This document shows positions 9,849-17,781 of a stretch of DNA of 64,000 nucleotides, one piece after another. A program made the translations under genes and the position numbers. Source of the DNA: Halobacterium hubeiense (GTDB lineage: Archaea; Halobacteriota; Halobacteria; Halobacteriales; Halobacteriaceae); contig NZ_LN831302.1 of assembly GCF_001488575.1 (NCBI RefSeq), positions 496,001-560,000 on the forward strand. The letters run 5' to 3'. Each line of letters opens with the position of its first letter. The first letter of the stretch is position 1. Below the pieces are notes generated by a model, which saw nothing but the letters and a program-made list of their open reading frames with translations, was not told the DNA's origin and searched no databases.

Positions 9849-10922
9849 ATGACAGACAGCGAGCCGGAGTCGTTCCGGTACGAGGGCGAGGTGCCGCCCG
9901 GGGAGAAGCGCCACGTGCGCTACGAAATCGGGGAGACGTACCTCGGCGACCCCGTGGAGATGCCGGTGACGATACTCAACGGCGAGGCCGGCGGACCGAC
10001 CGTGGGGCTGGTCGCTGGCATCCACGGGGACGAACTGAACGGCGTGAAAGTGCTCCAGGAGGTCGCCGCCGAGTACGGCCCCGGCGACCTCCACGGAACG
10101 CTGGTCTGCCTGCACGTCGTCAACGTCCCGGGGTACCTCGCCCAGCAGCGCGACATCCCCATCTACGACCAGGACCTCAATCGCTCGTTTCCCGGGCGGG
10201 AGCGCGCGAACACCGCCGAGCGGATGGCCCACGAGGTCTACCGGCGGTTCGTCAGTCAGTGCGACCTCGTCGTGGACTTCCACACCTCGACGCGGAACCG
10301 GACGACGATGTACCACGTGCGGGCTGACACCTTGAACCCGGACGTCGAGCGCCTCGCGGCGGCGTTCGGCGCGAACGTAATTCTCGCGGGCGCGGGCGAC
10401 GACGGGTCGCTTCGTGGGACCGCTACTCGGGACGGAATCCCCACCATCACCGTGGAGATGGGGAAGGCCCACCGCTTCCAGCGCCCGCTCGTCGAGAAGG
10501 CGCTGGAAGGCGTGGAGAGCGTGCTCGCGGCGTACGACGCGCTCCCGGACGGCGAGGTCGCACAGCCGCGGTGGCAGGAAGTGCTCGGCGGCAATCAGGA
10601 GAAGCGGTGGCTTCGAGCCGATACGGGCGGCCTCGTGCAGATGGAGTGGGGGCCGACGCCGCTGGTCCACGAGGGCGAGACCATCTGCACCATCAGCGAC
10701 CACTTCAGCACCGAGGAGCACGTCGTCGAGGCGCCGTTCACGGGAATTCTCGTCGGGATACTGGAGAACCCGGTGGCGGCGCCCGGCCACCCGCTCTGTC
10801 ACCTCGCGCGCATCGACGCCGACACGCACGCCGAAATCGAGCGCGAGATCGAGACCGGGGAGTTCGACGGCTACCGGCTGCTCGGCCTGCGGTGGATGGG
10901 CGACGGCGAGGAAGCCGAGTGA
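9849..10922 (+). CDS. Succinylglutamate desuccinylase/aspartoacylase family protein (M14)
   Basis: A 357-residue zinc carboxypeptidase-fold protein of the AstE/AspA group. The zinc site is visible: His59 and Glu62 in GIHGDELNG, and His145 in VVDFHTSTRN. The substrate-side DLNRSFPG is at 109-116, and Glu203 in TVEMGKAH is the likely catalytic base. A C-terminal sheet domain follows from about residue 255. Members cleave N-acyl amino acids; the substrate here is unknown. ATG 9849 has a TATA-like GTTTATC about 28 bases upstream, whereas a longer frame runs into the hairpin region. Confidence 0.85.
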   Translation: MTDSEPESFRYEGEVPPGEKRHVRYEIGETYLGDPVEMPVTILNGEAGGPTVGLVAGIHGDELNGVKVLQEVAAEYGPGDLHGTLVCLHVVNVPGYLAQQRDIPIYDQDLNRSFPGRERANTAERMAHEVYRRFVSQCDLVVDFHTSTRNRTTMYHVRADTLNPDVERLAAAFGANVILAGAGDDGSLRGTATRDGIPTITVEMGKAHRFQRPLVEKALEGVESVLAAYDALPDGEVAQPRWQEVLGGNQEKRWLRADTGGLVQMEWGPTPLVHEGETICTISDHFSTEEHVVEAPFTGILVGILENPVAAPGHPLCHLARIDADTHAEIEREIETGEFDGYRLLGLRWMGDGEEAE

Positions 10923-10964
10923 CCCCGATTCCGCCCTCTCGCGGGCGTCAGGAACGTTCCCGCG

Positions 10965-10972
10965 TGTTTTTT
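10965..10972 (+). promoter_or_regulatory. Candidate promoter upstream of the geranylgeranyl reductase-family gene
   Basis: GTGTTTTTTACC lies in the 203-base gap. Initiation about 28 bases downstream would fall just before the GTG at 11002, not at the reductase ATG at 11126, giving either a leader of about 130 bases or a short upstream reading frame. Confidence 0.35.
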
Positions 10973-11125
10973 ACCTGCGACGCGACTTACGTCGAGTAAC
11001 AGTGACCGCGGACGCCGACGCAGCTCCCTGCGGAGACGGGCGCCAGTCCGAGCACCGACGCCCCCCGCGCGTCCGCGAAACCACGGCGGCCGGACGGCCG
11101 CACCCACACACCGACCCTCTACGCC

Positions 11126-12364
11126 ATGTCTGAGCACTACGACGTCGTCGTCGCCGGCGCCGGCCCGGCAGGAGCACAGTGCGCACGAGACCTCGCCCAG
11201 CGGAACTACGACGTCCTCGTCCTCGAAGCCGAACCCGAGGACGGGTTCCCGCGCCAGTCGAACAAGTCCACCGCGGGCACGTTCGCGTCGATGACCGGCG
11301 CGTTCGGGATTCCCGACGACGTCGTGATGCAGTACACCGACGAGGTCGTCCTCGAATCCCCGAACGAGCACTTCGTGCAGACCCAACCCGGCGCAGTGCT
11401 GGAGTTCGCGGAGTTCAAGCAGTGGCTCGTCGCGGAGGGCCGCGAGCATGGGGCCGAGTACCGCTTCGACGCGCGCGTGAACAACCCCATCATGGACGAC
11501 GGCGACATCGTCGGCGTGCAGTACGACGGCGACGAGGAAGTGTACGCGGACATCGTCGTGGACGCGACGGGGCCGGCGGCGCCGCTCGCGAAGAAGCTCG
11601 GCGTCTGCGACCTCCAGCGGCAACACCAGGCGGTCGGCATCGAGTGGGAGATGGAGGGCGTCGATGTCGATCACCCGGACTTCGCGGACCTCTCGAACGC
11701 GATGATGTTGCGCCTCGACCACGACGTCGTCCCCGGCGGCTACTCGTGGATCTTCCACACGGGCGAGGACACGGCGAAGGTCGGGCTCTGCTACATCCAG
11801 CACGAGCGCTACCAGCAGTACGGCGACACGTCGCGGAGCATCGACGAACACCTCGAAGCGTGGCTCGACGAGGACCCGCGCTTCGAGAACGCCGAACGCA
11901 TCGCGGACAAGCAACAGCACCGCGGCTCCGCGCACATCCAGATGCCCGACAGCTTCAGCACGGACAACTTCATGGCCATCGGCGACACCGTCCCCACCAT
12001 CGACCCGCTGTGGGGGGAGGGCATCCACAAGGGGATGGAGTCCGCGCGCGCCGCCGCCATCACCGCGGACCGCTGCCTGATGGGGACGGAAACCGACACG
12101 TCCGCCGACGCGATGTCGATTTACGACGACCTCTGGAAGAGCCGGGTCGCCCCCGACATGCGCCGCCGGCTCGCGATGACCCAGCTCCTCTATCTCGCGC
12201 CGAACGACCGCTACGACCGCCTCATGGACGACCTCAACGCGATGGACGTGGAGACGCTCAGCGAGGCCAACGAGGGCGGACTGCGCGGAATCTCGAAGCT
12301 CGTTCACTTCGACGACCTCCCGCTGCTCGCGCGGTTCGCGAAGCAGCGCCTCGCGGAACGATAG
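11126..12364 (+). CDS. Geranylgeranyl reductase family FAD-dependent protein
   Basis: A 412-residue flavoprotein. The FAD dinucleotide motif GAGPAG is at residues 11-16. NKSTAGTF (about 47-54) replaces the substrate-side stretch of digeranylgeranylglycerophospholipid reductases, and the second FAD motif AIGDTVPTIDPLWGEGIHKGMES is near 284-306. Family members hydrogenate isoprenoid chains of archaeal lipids, menaquinone or carotenoid-related substrates. Haloarchaea carry several paralogues, so the substrate is open. The acidic surface and codon use match the neighbours. The preceding gap holds a promoter 150 bases away and a possible upstream frame ending over the start codon. Confidence 0.82.
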   Translation: MSEHYDVVVAGAGPAGAQCARDLAQRNYDVLVLEAEPEDGFPRQSNKSTAGTFASMTGAFGIPDDVVMQYTDEVVLESPNEHFVQTQPGAVLEFAEFKQWLVAEGREHGAEYRFDARVNNPIMDDGDIVGVQYDGDEEVYADIVVDATGPAAPLAKKLGVCDLQRQHQAVGIEWEMEGVDVDHPDFADLSNAMMLRLDHDVVPGGYSWIFHTGEDTAKVGLCYIQHERYQQYGDTSRSIDEHLEAWLDEDPRFENAERIADKQQHRGSAHIQMPDSFSTDNFMAIGDTVPTIDPLWGEGIHKGMESARAAAITADRCLMGTETDTSADAMSIYDDLWKSRVAPDMRRRLAMTQLLYLAPNDRYDRLMDDLNAMDVETLSEANEGGLRGISKLVHFDDLPLLARFAKQRLAER

Positions 12365-12421
12365 CCCGCGGGCGCCGCCGCCTCCCCAAGCACTAACCCC
12401 GCGGCGGCCCTGCATTCGGAC

Positions 12422-13249
12422 ATGTCTCAGAACGAGCAGCGACGCGCACCGCTGGCGAACGAGATGCCGATGCTCGGGCTCGGCACGTGGCAGAACGACG
12501 ACCCCGAGCAGTGCGTCGAGAGCGTCCGCACGGCGCTGGAAGCCGGCTACCGCCACATCGACACCGCGCAGACGTACGGTAACGAGGAGGACGTCGGTCG
12601 CGGCATCGCCGAGGCCGACGTCGACCGCGAGGACGTCTTCCTCGCGACGAAGGTGTGGATCGAGAACCTCGCGCACGACGACGTGATTTCGACGACCGAG
12701 GAGAGCCTGGAGAAGCTCGGCGTGGACGCCGTGGACCTCCTGTACGTCCACTGGCCGGCCGGCGAGTACGACGCCGAGGAGACGCTGTCGGCGCTCCAGC
12801 AGCTCAAAGACGACGGTCTCACCGACCGCATCGGCGTGAGCAACTTCGAGCCCCGTCATCTCGATGAGGCCCGCGACATCCTCGGCGAGGACCCGTTCGC
12901 GAACCAGGTCGAACTCCACCCGCTGCTCCCCCAGGAGGAGCTCCGGGAGTACGCCGAGGGTCGGGACCTCGAACTCGTCGCGTACTCGCCGCTCGCGCGC
13001 GGCGAGGTCTTCGACCAGCCCGAGATTCAGGCCGTCGCCGACAAGCACGGCGTCAGCGAGGCGCAGGTCAGCCTCGCGTGGGTTCGCGAGAAGGGCGTCA
13101 CCGCCATCCCGAAGGCCACCAGCGAGGCCCACATCGCGGACAACTTCGAGAGCCTCGGCGTCGACCTCGACGACGAGGACGTCGAGAAAATCGACGGCAT
13201 CGACGCCCGCGAGCGCGAAGTCGACCCCGGCTTCGCCCCGTGGAACTGA
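12422..13249 (+). CDS. Aldo/keto reductase
   Basis: A 275-residue NADP(H)-dependent TIM-barrel reductase. The full catalytic tetrad is present: Asp47 and Tyr52 in YRHIDTAQTYGNE, Lys77 in ATKVW and His110 in LLYVHWP. The cofactor end has IPKATSEAHIADNF, the usual NADP-binding segment. It resembles 2,5-diketo-gluconate reductase-like and xylose reductase-like enzymes. Physiological substrate unknown. It is the last of three plus-strand genes lying between the inverted copies of the palindromic element. A TATA-like CACTAACC lies about 28 bases upstream of the ATG. Confidence 0.87.
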   Translation: MSQNEQRRAPLANEMPMLGLGTWQNDDPEQCVESVRTALEAGYRHIDTAQTYGNEEDVGRGIAEADVDREDVFLATKVWIENLAHDDVISTTEESLEKLGVDAVDLLYVHWPAGEYDAEETLSALQQLKDDGLTDRIGVSNFEPRHLDEARDILGEDPFANQVELHPLLPQEELREYAEGRDLELVAYSPLARGEVFDQPEIQAVADKHGVSEAQVSLAWVREKGVTAIPKATSEAHIADNFESLGVDLDDEDVEKIDGIDAREREVDPGFAPWN

Positions 13250-13265
13250 CGACGTAGCCGCTCCG

Positions 13266-13335
13266 CTATCGGATTCTTCTTTCGCCGATACCGCGAGAAG
13301 CCGTAGCAGCGAGCATCGGCGCGCGGAGCGCGCCG
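13266..13335 (+). terminator. Hairpin cluster after the aldo/keto reductase gene
   Basis: TATCGG (13266-13271) can pair with CCGATA around a T-rich loop, and CGGCGCG (13317-13323) pairs with CGCGCCG (13329-13335) around CGGAG. These stand between the reductase stop and repeat copy B. Termination is inferred. Confidence 0.35.
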
Positions 13336-13365
13336 TTCACCGCGCGAGCGAAGCGAGCGCGGGAG

Positions 13366-13452
13366 TTTTTAGCGTAGCTTTTTGCAAGCGGGGGTTCCCG
13401 CAGTGAGCGCGTAGCGCGAACGAGGAAACCCCCCGCTTGCAAAAAGGTACTA
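13366..13452. repeat. Palindromic intergenic element, copy B (inverted)
   Basis: Read on the minus strand it begins TAGTACCTTTTTGC, where TAG is the stop codon of the PP-loop gene, and ends GCAAAAAGCTACGCTAAAAA, identical to the ends of copy A. The loop differs: it is longer and carries its own palindrome, AAGCGGGGG against CCCCCGCTT. The two copies enclose 3.7 kb in inverted orientation. Confidence 0.7.
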
Positions 13453-14421
13453 CATGTACCCGAGGTCGCGGAGGCGCTCCATGAGGTCTTCTTTGTCTTG
13501 GGCGCGGCCGGCGCGCTCGGTCGTGTTCGCCAAGTCCTGGAGCCAGGCAGGCTCCTCGGAGGCCTTGTCCGTGGAGATCTCGCTGCCGAGCGAGCGGAAG
13601 CCCTTGAAGTACTTCGGGGAGACGGGGATGTCCTCGTGGGTGAGGCCGTTGGGGAGGTCGTCGTAGTCCTGGGGGACGTAGCCGTCGTCCGGGAACTCCT
13701 CGACGGTTTCGGGGACGACGTAGAACCAGAAGGCGTCCCAGACGGCGGCCTCGTCGAACTGGAGGATCGGCTGGATGCGGTCGTGGGGCGGGTAGACGTC
13801 GGGGTCGTGGCGGGGGCTGAAGAACGTCTCGTCGGCGCGGGCTTCCTGCTCGTCCCAGCGAATCCCGCTAAGAATGCCGTCGACGTCGTGCTCTTCGAGG
13901 GCGTTGTTGAGCGCGACGGTCTTCAGGAGGTGGTTGCCGACGTAGGTGTCCAGCAGGAACGGGAAGGTGTCCTCCTCGTACTCGAGGAGGTCGCGGACGT
14001 GGTGCTGGTTCTGTTCGTTGAGGGCGTCGATGGGGATGTCGTCGCCGGGGTCGAGGCCGTTTTCGTCGACGTAGTCGCCGACGTCCTCGTTGCGGGCGTA
14101 GATAACGTCGAGGTCCCACTCCTCGGCCCAGCGGTCGACGAAGTCGTGGAGTTCGTCGAAGTGCTGGAAGTGGTCGATGAAGATGGTCGGCGGGACTTCG
14201 AGGTCGAACTTCTCGGCGACCTCCTTGACGAAGTACAGCGTGAGCGTGGAGTCCTTGCCGCCGGTCCACATGATGGCGGGGTTCTCGTACTCTTCGAGGC
14301 CCTCGCGGGTGACTTCGATCGCCTTCTCGATTTTGTCTTCGAGCGTGGGGTAGTCCTCGGGGGACTCGCCTTCGCCGTCCGTGTAGTCGACGTCGAGGTA
14401 GTCGGGGAATTCCTCGCTCAT
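13450..14421 (-). CDS. Phosphoadenosine phosphosulfate reductase/CysD-like PP-loop protein
   Basis: A 323-residue adenine nucleotide alpha-hydrolase. The PP-loop TGGKDS is at residues 53-58. The C-terminal part, SLGSEISTDKASEEPAWLQDL followed by TERAGRAQD, resembles the end of CysD (sulfate adenylyltransferase small subunit) more than the CysH Cys pair, and no catalytic ECGLH-type motif is present. It may activate sulfate or modify a nucleotide or tRNA; I cannot decide. No CysN or sulfite reductase gene is adjacent. A TATA-like CCTATACG precedes the ATG by about 25 bases on this strand. Confidence 0.8.
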   Translation of the reverse strand: MSEEFPDYLDVDYTDGEGESPEDYPTLEDKIEKAIEVTREGLEEYENPAIMWTGGKDSTLTLYFVKEVAEKFDLEVPPTIFIDHFQHFDELHDFVDRWAEEWDLDVIYARNEDVGDYVDENGLDPGDDIPIDALNEQNQHHVRDLLEYEEDTFPFLLDTYVGNHLLKTVALNNALEEHDVDGILSGIRWDEQEARADETFFSPRHDPDVYPPHDRIQPILQFDEAAVWDAFWFYVVPETVEEFPDDGYVPQDYDDLPNGLTHEDIPVSPKYFKGFRSLGSEISTDKASEEPAWLQDLANTTERAGRAQDKEDLMERLRDLGYM

Positions 14422-14523
14422 ACGCTCGGAATCGACACAGTCACGTATAGGTTTGTGGATATCGAGTCCCGTTGTCAGTGCTCGCGAACCGCGGCAGAAC
14501 TTACGCGCACGTGGCTGTACGGG

Positions 14524-15528
14524 TCACGGGCCGGGCGTGGGCGCGGACTTCTGGAGCGCGGTCTCGGCGATGTTGCCGCCGTAGTCGGCGCTCCGGGACA
14601 GCGAGTCGACGACGAGGCCGAGGTGCTGAGCGTGCTGGGGGTCGAGGTCGTGGAGGAGGTCGTCGATGGCGCGCGTGTGCTCGTCGATGCCGCGGACGTC
14701 CGCGCGTGCTTCGTTGGCGAGCCGGGTCGCTTCCTCCGGGTCGTCGGTAAACAGTGCCTCCATCGCGGTGCCGACGATGTCGGTGGCGTCGGCTTCGAGG
14801 TCGCCGAGCGCGTCCGCGACTTCCCCGGGGACGTCGTCGTCGAGGTCGCGGGTGACGTTGGCGATTTTCGCGGCGTGGTCGGCGACGCGTTCGAGCTGGC
14901 GGGCGCTGGAGTGGTAGTCGAAGGCGGTCTCGCGGCCGAGCCCGATCTCCTGGGCGACTTTCGGGGAGCGCAGCGCGCCGCGGAAGATGCGGGAGACGAC
15001 GTACCAGAGGCGGTCGACGTCGTCGTCGCGCTCGATGACGTCGGTGGCGACGTCGAGGTCGCGGTCGCCGAGCGCGTCGACGGCGTCGCCGAGCATCGAC
15101 GTGGAGATGAGGTGCATCCGACGGACGGCGTTGTGAATAGAGAGCTCCGAGGAGTCCAGGAGGTCCTGAATGACGACGCGATTGCCGGTCTCTTCGAGCA
15201 CTTCGAGGCCGACCAGTCCCTGCGTGGCGTTGCGGATGACGCGGCGCTGGTCGGCGGTGATGCGGTCGGCTTCCAGCGCGAGCACGTCGAAGCCGCTGAC
15301 GTACATCGTCATCACCGCGCGCATGAGTTCGTCGCCCTCCATCCCGGAGATGTCAAGCGTCCCCTCCTCGGTCTCCGTGGGGGAGACCGGCGTCAACAGA
15401 AGCGACCCGCTGTCGGGGTGGAAGCCGACTTCGTCGCCGGCCTCGACGTCGTGGTCTCGCGCCCAGTCTTTCGGAATCGAGACGGTGAACGTCGATCCGC
15501 CCGTGACTTGGACCTTCCTGCGTTCCAT
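14524..15528 (-). CDS. AbrB-PhoU fusion, phosphate uptake regulator
   Basis: A 334-residue protein. Residues 1-48 (MERRKVQVTGGSTFTVSIPKDW onwards, ending in a VGFHPDSGSLLL strand) form a SpoVT/AbrB swapped-hairpin DNA-binding domain. Residues from about 110 to 325 form the six-helix PhoU domain, with the paired metal-binding helix segments seen in SSARQLERVADHAAKI. It is divergent from pstS, so it is a natural candidate for sensing phosphate-transporter state and controlling this promoter region. ATG 15528 is set by the AATATAAAT box at 15551-15559; an upstream start would read through that box. Confidence 0.85.
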   Translation of the reverse strand: MERRKVQVTGGSTFTVSIPKDWARDHDVEAGDEVGFHPDSGSLLLTPVSPTETEEGTLDISGMEGDELMRAVMTMYVSGFDVLALEADRITADQRRVIRNATQGLVGLEVLEETGNRVVIQDLLDSSELSIHNAVRRMHLISTSMLGDAVDALGDRDLDVATDVIERDDDVDRLWYVVSRIFRGALRSPKVAQEIGLGRETAFDYHSSARQLERVADHAAKIANVTRDLDDDVPGEVADALGDLEADATDIVGTAMEALFTDDPEEATRLANEARADVRGIDEHTRAIDDLLHDLDPQHAQHLGLVVDSLSRSADYGGNIAETALQKSAPTPGP

Positions 15529-15550
15529 ACTTCGCGGTTGAGAGTGTACC

Positions 15551-15559
15551 AATATAAAT
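15551..15559 (-). promoter_or_regulatory. Promoter of the AbrB-PhoU gene
   Basis: AATATAAAT read on the plus strand gives ATTTATATT on the minus strand. Its centre is about 27 bases before the ATG at 15528, so the transcript is probably leaderless. Confidence 0.6.
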
Positions 15560-15698
15560 TCTTCCACCCATATATATTTCTTATACCGTGTCGTGAGATG
15601 TCCGGAAGTGCCGATATAGCGACGTATACTCGCTTCCTACCCAGTATTCGGTCTCGAACGACCACCGCAAAGTACCCGTGGCAACGTCTACATAGGTA

Positions 15699-15712
15699 TA
15701 TCTATATAGATA
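15699..15712. promoter_or_regulatory. Perfect 14-bp palindrome before pstS, candidate operator
   Basis: TATCTATATAGATA is an exact palindrome, ending 11 bases before the pstS TATA box. It lies in a 226-base AT-rich divergent region that stands out from its GC-rich surroundings. Position suits an activator or repressor acting on pstS. The bound protein is unknown; the AbrB-PhoU protein is a candidate. Confidence 0.5.
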
Positions 15713-15723
15713 ACATAGTAGGG

Positions 15724-15730
15724 TATTTAT
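15724..15730 (+). promoter_or_regulatory. Promoter of pstS
   Basis: TATTTAT centred 28 bases before the ATG at 15755, fitting leaderless initiation and supporting that ATG over a TTG one codon upstream. Confidence 0.6.
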
Positions 15731-15754
15731 CTACTTCTCCCTCACCATCAGTTG

Positions 15755-16765
15755 ATGGCTCACAATGAGTCGGCTGTTCGTACGCGTCGTCAATTCCTGA
15801 CCGGTGTCGGTGTCGTCGGAGCCGCAGCCCTCGCCGGCTGTCAGAGCACCGGCGACGGCGGTTCCGGCGACGGGCTCTCGGGCTCTATCGACATCGCGGG
15901 GAGTTCGACGGTCTTCCCGCTCGCGACGACGATGTCGGAGGCGTTCCGCGGCGACGACTTCGGCGAACCCCACTCCAACGTCGACTTCAACATGCAGTCG
16001 ACGGGCTCCGGCGGCGGGTTCGCGAACCACTTCTGTCCGGGCAGCACGGACTTCAACAACGCCTCCCGGCCCATCCGGGAGCAGGAACGCCAGCAGTGCG
16101 CCGACAACGACGTCGAACCCGTCGAGCTGACCGTCGCGACGGACGCGCTCACCGTCATCGTCAACAACGACCTCGACATCGACAGCATCACCGTCGAGGA
16201 GCTGGCGACCATCTGGTCCGCCGACGAGCAGCCCGAACTGTGGAGCGACGTCAACTCCGACTGGCCCGACGAACCCCTCGAACTGTACGGCCCGTCGGAC
16301 GCTTCGGGCACCTACGACTACTTCATCGAGTCCATCCTCCACAGCGGTGACGAGGAACGCAGCCACCGCCAGGACTACTCGGGCACCGAGCAGGACCGCA
16401 CCATCATTCAGGGCGTCGAGGGCTCCCAGTACGCGATGGGCTACATGGGGTACGCGTACTACTCCACGAACAAGGACCGCGTGAAGGCGCTCGCTATCGA
16501 CGACGGCGACGGCGAACCCGTCGAACCGAGCCTCGAAACCGCGCGCACCGGCGAGTACCAGCCGCTGTCGCGGCCGCTGTTCACGTACCCCGCGAAGTCC
16601 TCGCTGGCCGAGGAGCACGTCGCGGAGTTCGCGCGCTTCTGGCTGGAGAACTCCACCAGCGAGCAGCTCGTCGCCGAGGAGGTCGGCTACGTCCCGCTCG
16701 ACGAGGAGACCCAGCAGGAACAGCTCGACGTCCTCGAGACCGCAATCGAGGAAGCGCAGAGTTAA
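15755..16765 (+). CDS. pstS: Phosphate ABC transporter substrate-binding lipoprotein PstS
   Basis: A 336-residue extracytoplasmic phosphate-binding protein. Twin arginines at 11-12 (TRRQFLTG) and the lipobox LAGC at 26-29 mark Tat export and lipid attachment at Cys29, the normal route for haloarchaeal binding proteins. The phosphate site is recognisable in IAGSSTVFPL (about 47-56), STGSGGG and the DASGTYDYF loop. It heads the pstSCAB-phoU group on the plus strand. Expression is likely induced by low phosphate through the palindrome and promoter upstream, but the regulator is inferred. Confidence 0.92.
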   Translation: MAHNESAVRTRRQFLTGVGVVGAAALAGCQSTGDGGSGDGLSGSIDIAGSSTVFPLATTMSEAFRGDDFGEPHSNVDFNMQSTGSGGGFANHFCPGSTDFNNASRPIREQERQQCADNDVEPVELTVATDALTVIVNNDLDIDSITVEELATIWSADEQPELWSDVNSDWPDEPLELYGPSDASGTYDYFIESILHSGDEERSHRQDYSGTEQDRTIIQGVEGSQYAMGYMGYAYYSTNKDRVKALAIDDGDGEPVEPSLETARTGEYQPLSRPLFTYPAKSSLAEEHVAEFARFWLENSTSEQLVAEEVGYVPLDEETQQEQLDVLETAIEEAQS

Positions 16766-16790
16766 CCGCCCACACGGCCGAACAAAGAGC

Positions 16791-16798
16791 TTATAGGT
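16791..16798 (+). promoter_or_regulatory. Possible internal promoter of pstC
   Basis: TTATAGGT in the 55-base gap after pstS is centred about 27 bases before the pstC ATG at 16821. It would let pstCAB-phoU be transcribed apart from pstS. Confidence 0.45.
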
Positions 16799-16820
16799 TC
16801 ACGATGACCGGAACAAATTA

Positions 16821-17780
16821 ATGAGCGGCGACAGCCTGGCGGACGACCTCACTCGTCGGACCCAGAACGCGCCACCGGAGTTACTCTCGCGGACGTTCTT
16901 CTTCGTGTGTGCCGCGCTCTCGATAGCCACGACCATCGGTCTCATCGTCCTGTTGACGACGGAGGCCGCGAAGTTCTTCACGTTCTCCGCGCCGCTGGTC
17001 GGCGTGGAGGGCGAGACCGCGACTGTCGTCGAGTTCCTCACTGGCACAGAGTGGCAACCGACCAGCGGGCAGTTCGGCGTGCTCGCGCTCGTGACGGCGA
17101 CGCTGATGGTGATGATCGGCTCCTCGCTCATCGCGTTGCCGCTGGGCGTCGGCACCGCCATCTACCTCAGCGAGTACGCCACCCCGCGCGTGCGTTCGAT
17201 ACTCAAGCCCGGACTGGAGATTCTCGCGGGCATCCCGACGGTCGTCTACGGCTTCTTCGCCATCATCTACATCACGCCGATGCTCCAGCCGTTCGTCCCC
17301 GGGCTCGGGACGTTCAACATGCTGTCGGCGTGCATCGTCGTCGGCATCATGATCATCCCGATGGTCGCGTCCATCAGCGAGGACGCGATGTCCGCCGTCC
17401 CCGAGGAGCTGCGACAGGCCGGCTACGGGATGGGCGCGACGAAGTTCGAGGTCTCGACGGGCATCGTCGTGCCGTCGGCGCTGTCGGGCATCTTCTCGTC
17501 GTTCATCCTCGCGCTCTCGCGGGCCATCGGCGAGACGATGGCGGTCACCATCGCGGCCGGTTCGACCGCGCAGTTCCTCAACCCCCTGAACCCCGCCACG
17601 TACACCGAGCGCGCGCTCCCGATGACCGCCGCGATGATCAAGCTCATCGGGGGCGACGTCACGGGCGGCGGCATCGCGTACCGGAGCGTGTTCGCCATCG
17701 GCATCACCCTGTTCGTCATCACGCTCGCCATGAACGTCATCAGCGACTACGTCGCACAGCGCTACCGGGAGGAGTACTGA
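16821..17780 (+). CDS. pstC: Phosphate ABC transporter permease PstC
   Basis: A 319-residue integral membrane protein with about six spans. The binding-protein-dependent transport signature is clear in EELRQAGYGMGATKFEVSTGIVVPSALSGI, the EAA loop that contacts the ATPase. It pairs with PstA to form the channel through which phosphate delivered by PstS passes. The N-terminal part has the usual cytoplasmic head and a first span near residues 29-52. The stop is one base before the pstA ATG, indicating tight co-translation. Confidence 0.92.
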   Translation: MSGDSLADDLTRRTQNAPPELLSRTFFFVCAALSIATTIGLIVLLTTEAAKFFTFSAPLVGVEGETATVVEFLTGTEWQPTSGQFGVLALVTATLMVMIGSSLIALPLGVGTAIYLSEYATPRVRSILKPGLEILAGIPTVVYGFFAIIYITPMLQPFVPGLGTFNMLSACIVVGIMIIPMVASISEDAMSAVPEELRQAGYGMGATKFEVSTGIVVPSALSGIFSSFILALSRAIGETMAVTIAAGSTAQFLNPLNPATYTERALPMTAAMIKLIGGDVTGGGIAYRSVFAIGITLFVITLAMNVISDYVAQRYREEY

Positions 17781-17781
17781 G

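Noticed and set aside
15528-15567. Earlier start for the AbrB-PhoU protein (13 more residues)
   Set aside because: The extra codons lie over the TATA box; the family starts at MERRKVQV.
13498-15768. Plus-strand frame opposite the PP-loop and AbrB-PhoU genes
   Set aside because: Antisense shadow with a Val/Gly/Asp-rich translation, running into the AT-rich pst regulatory region.
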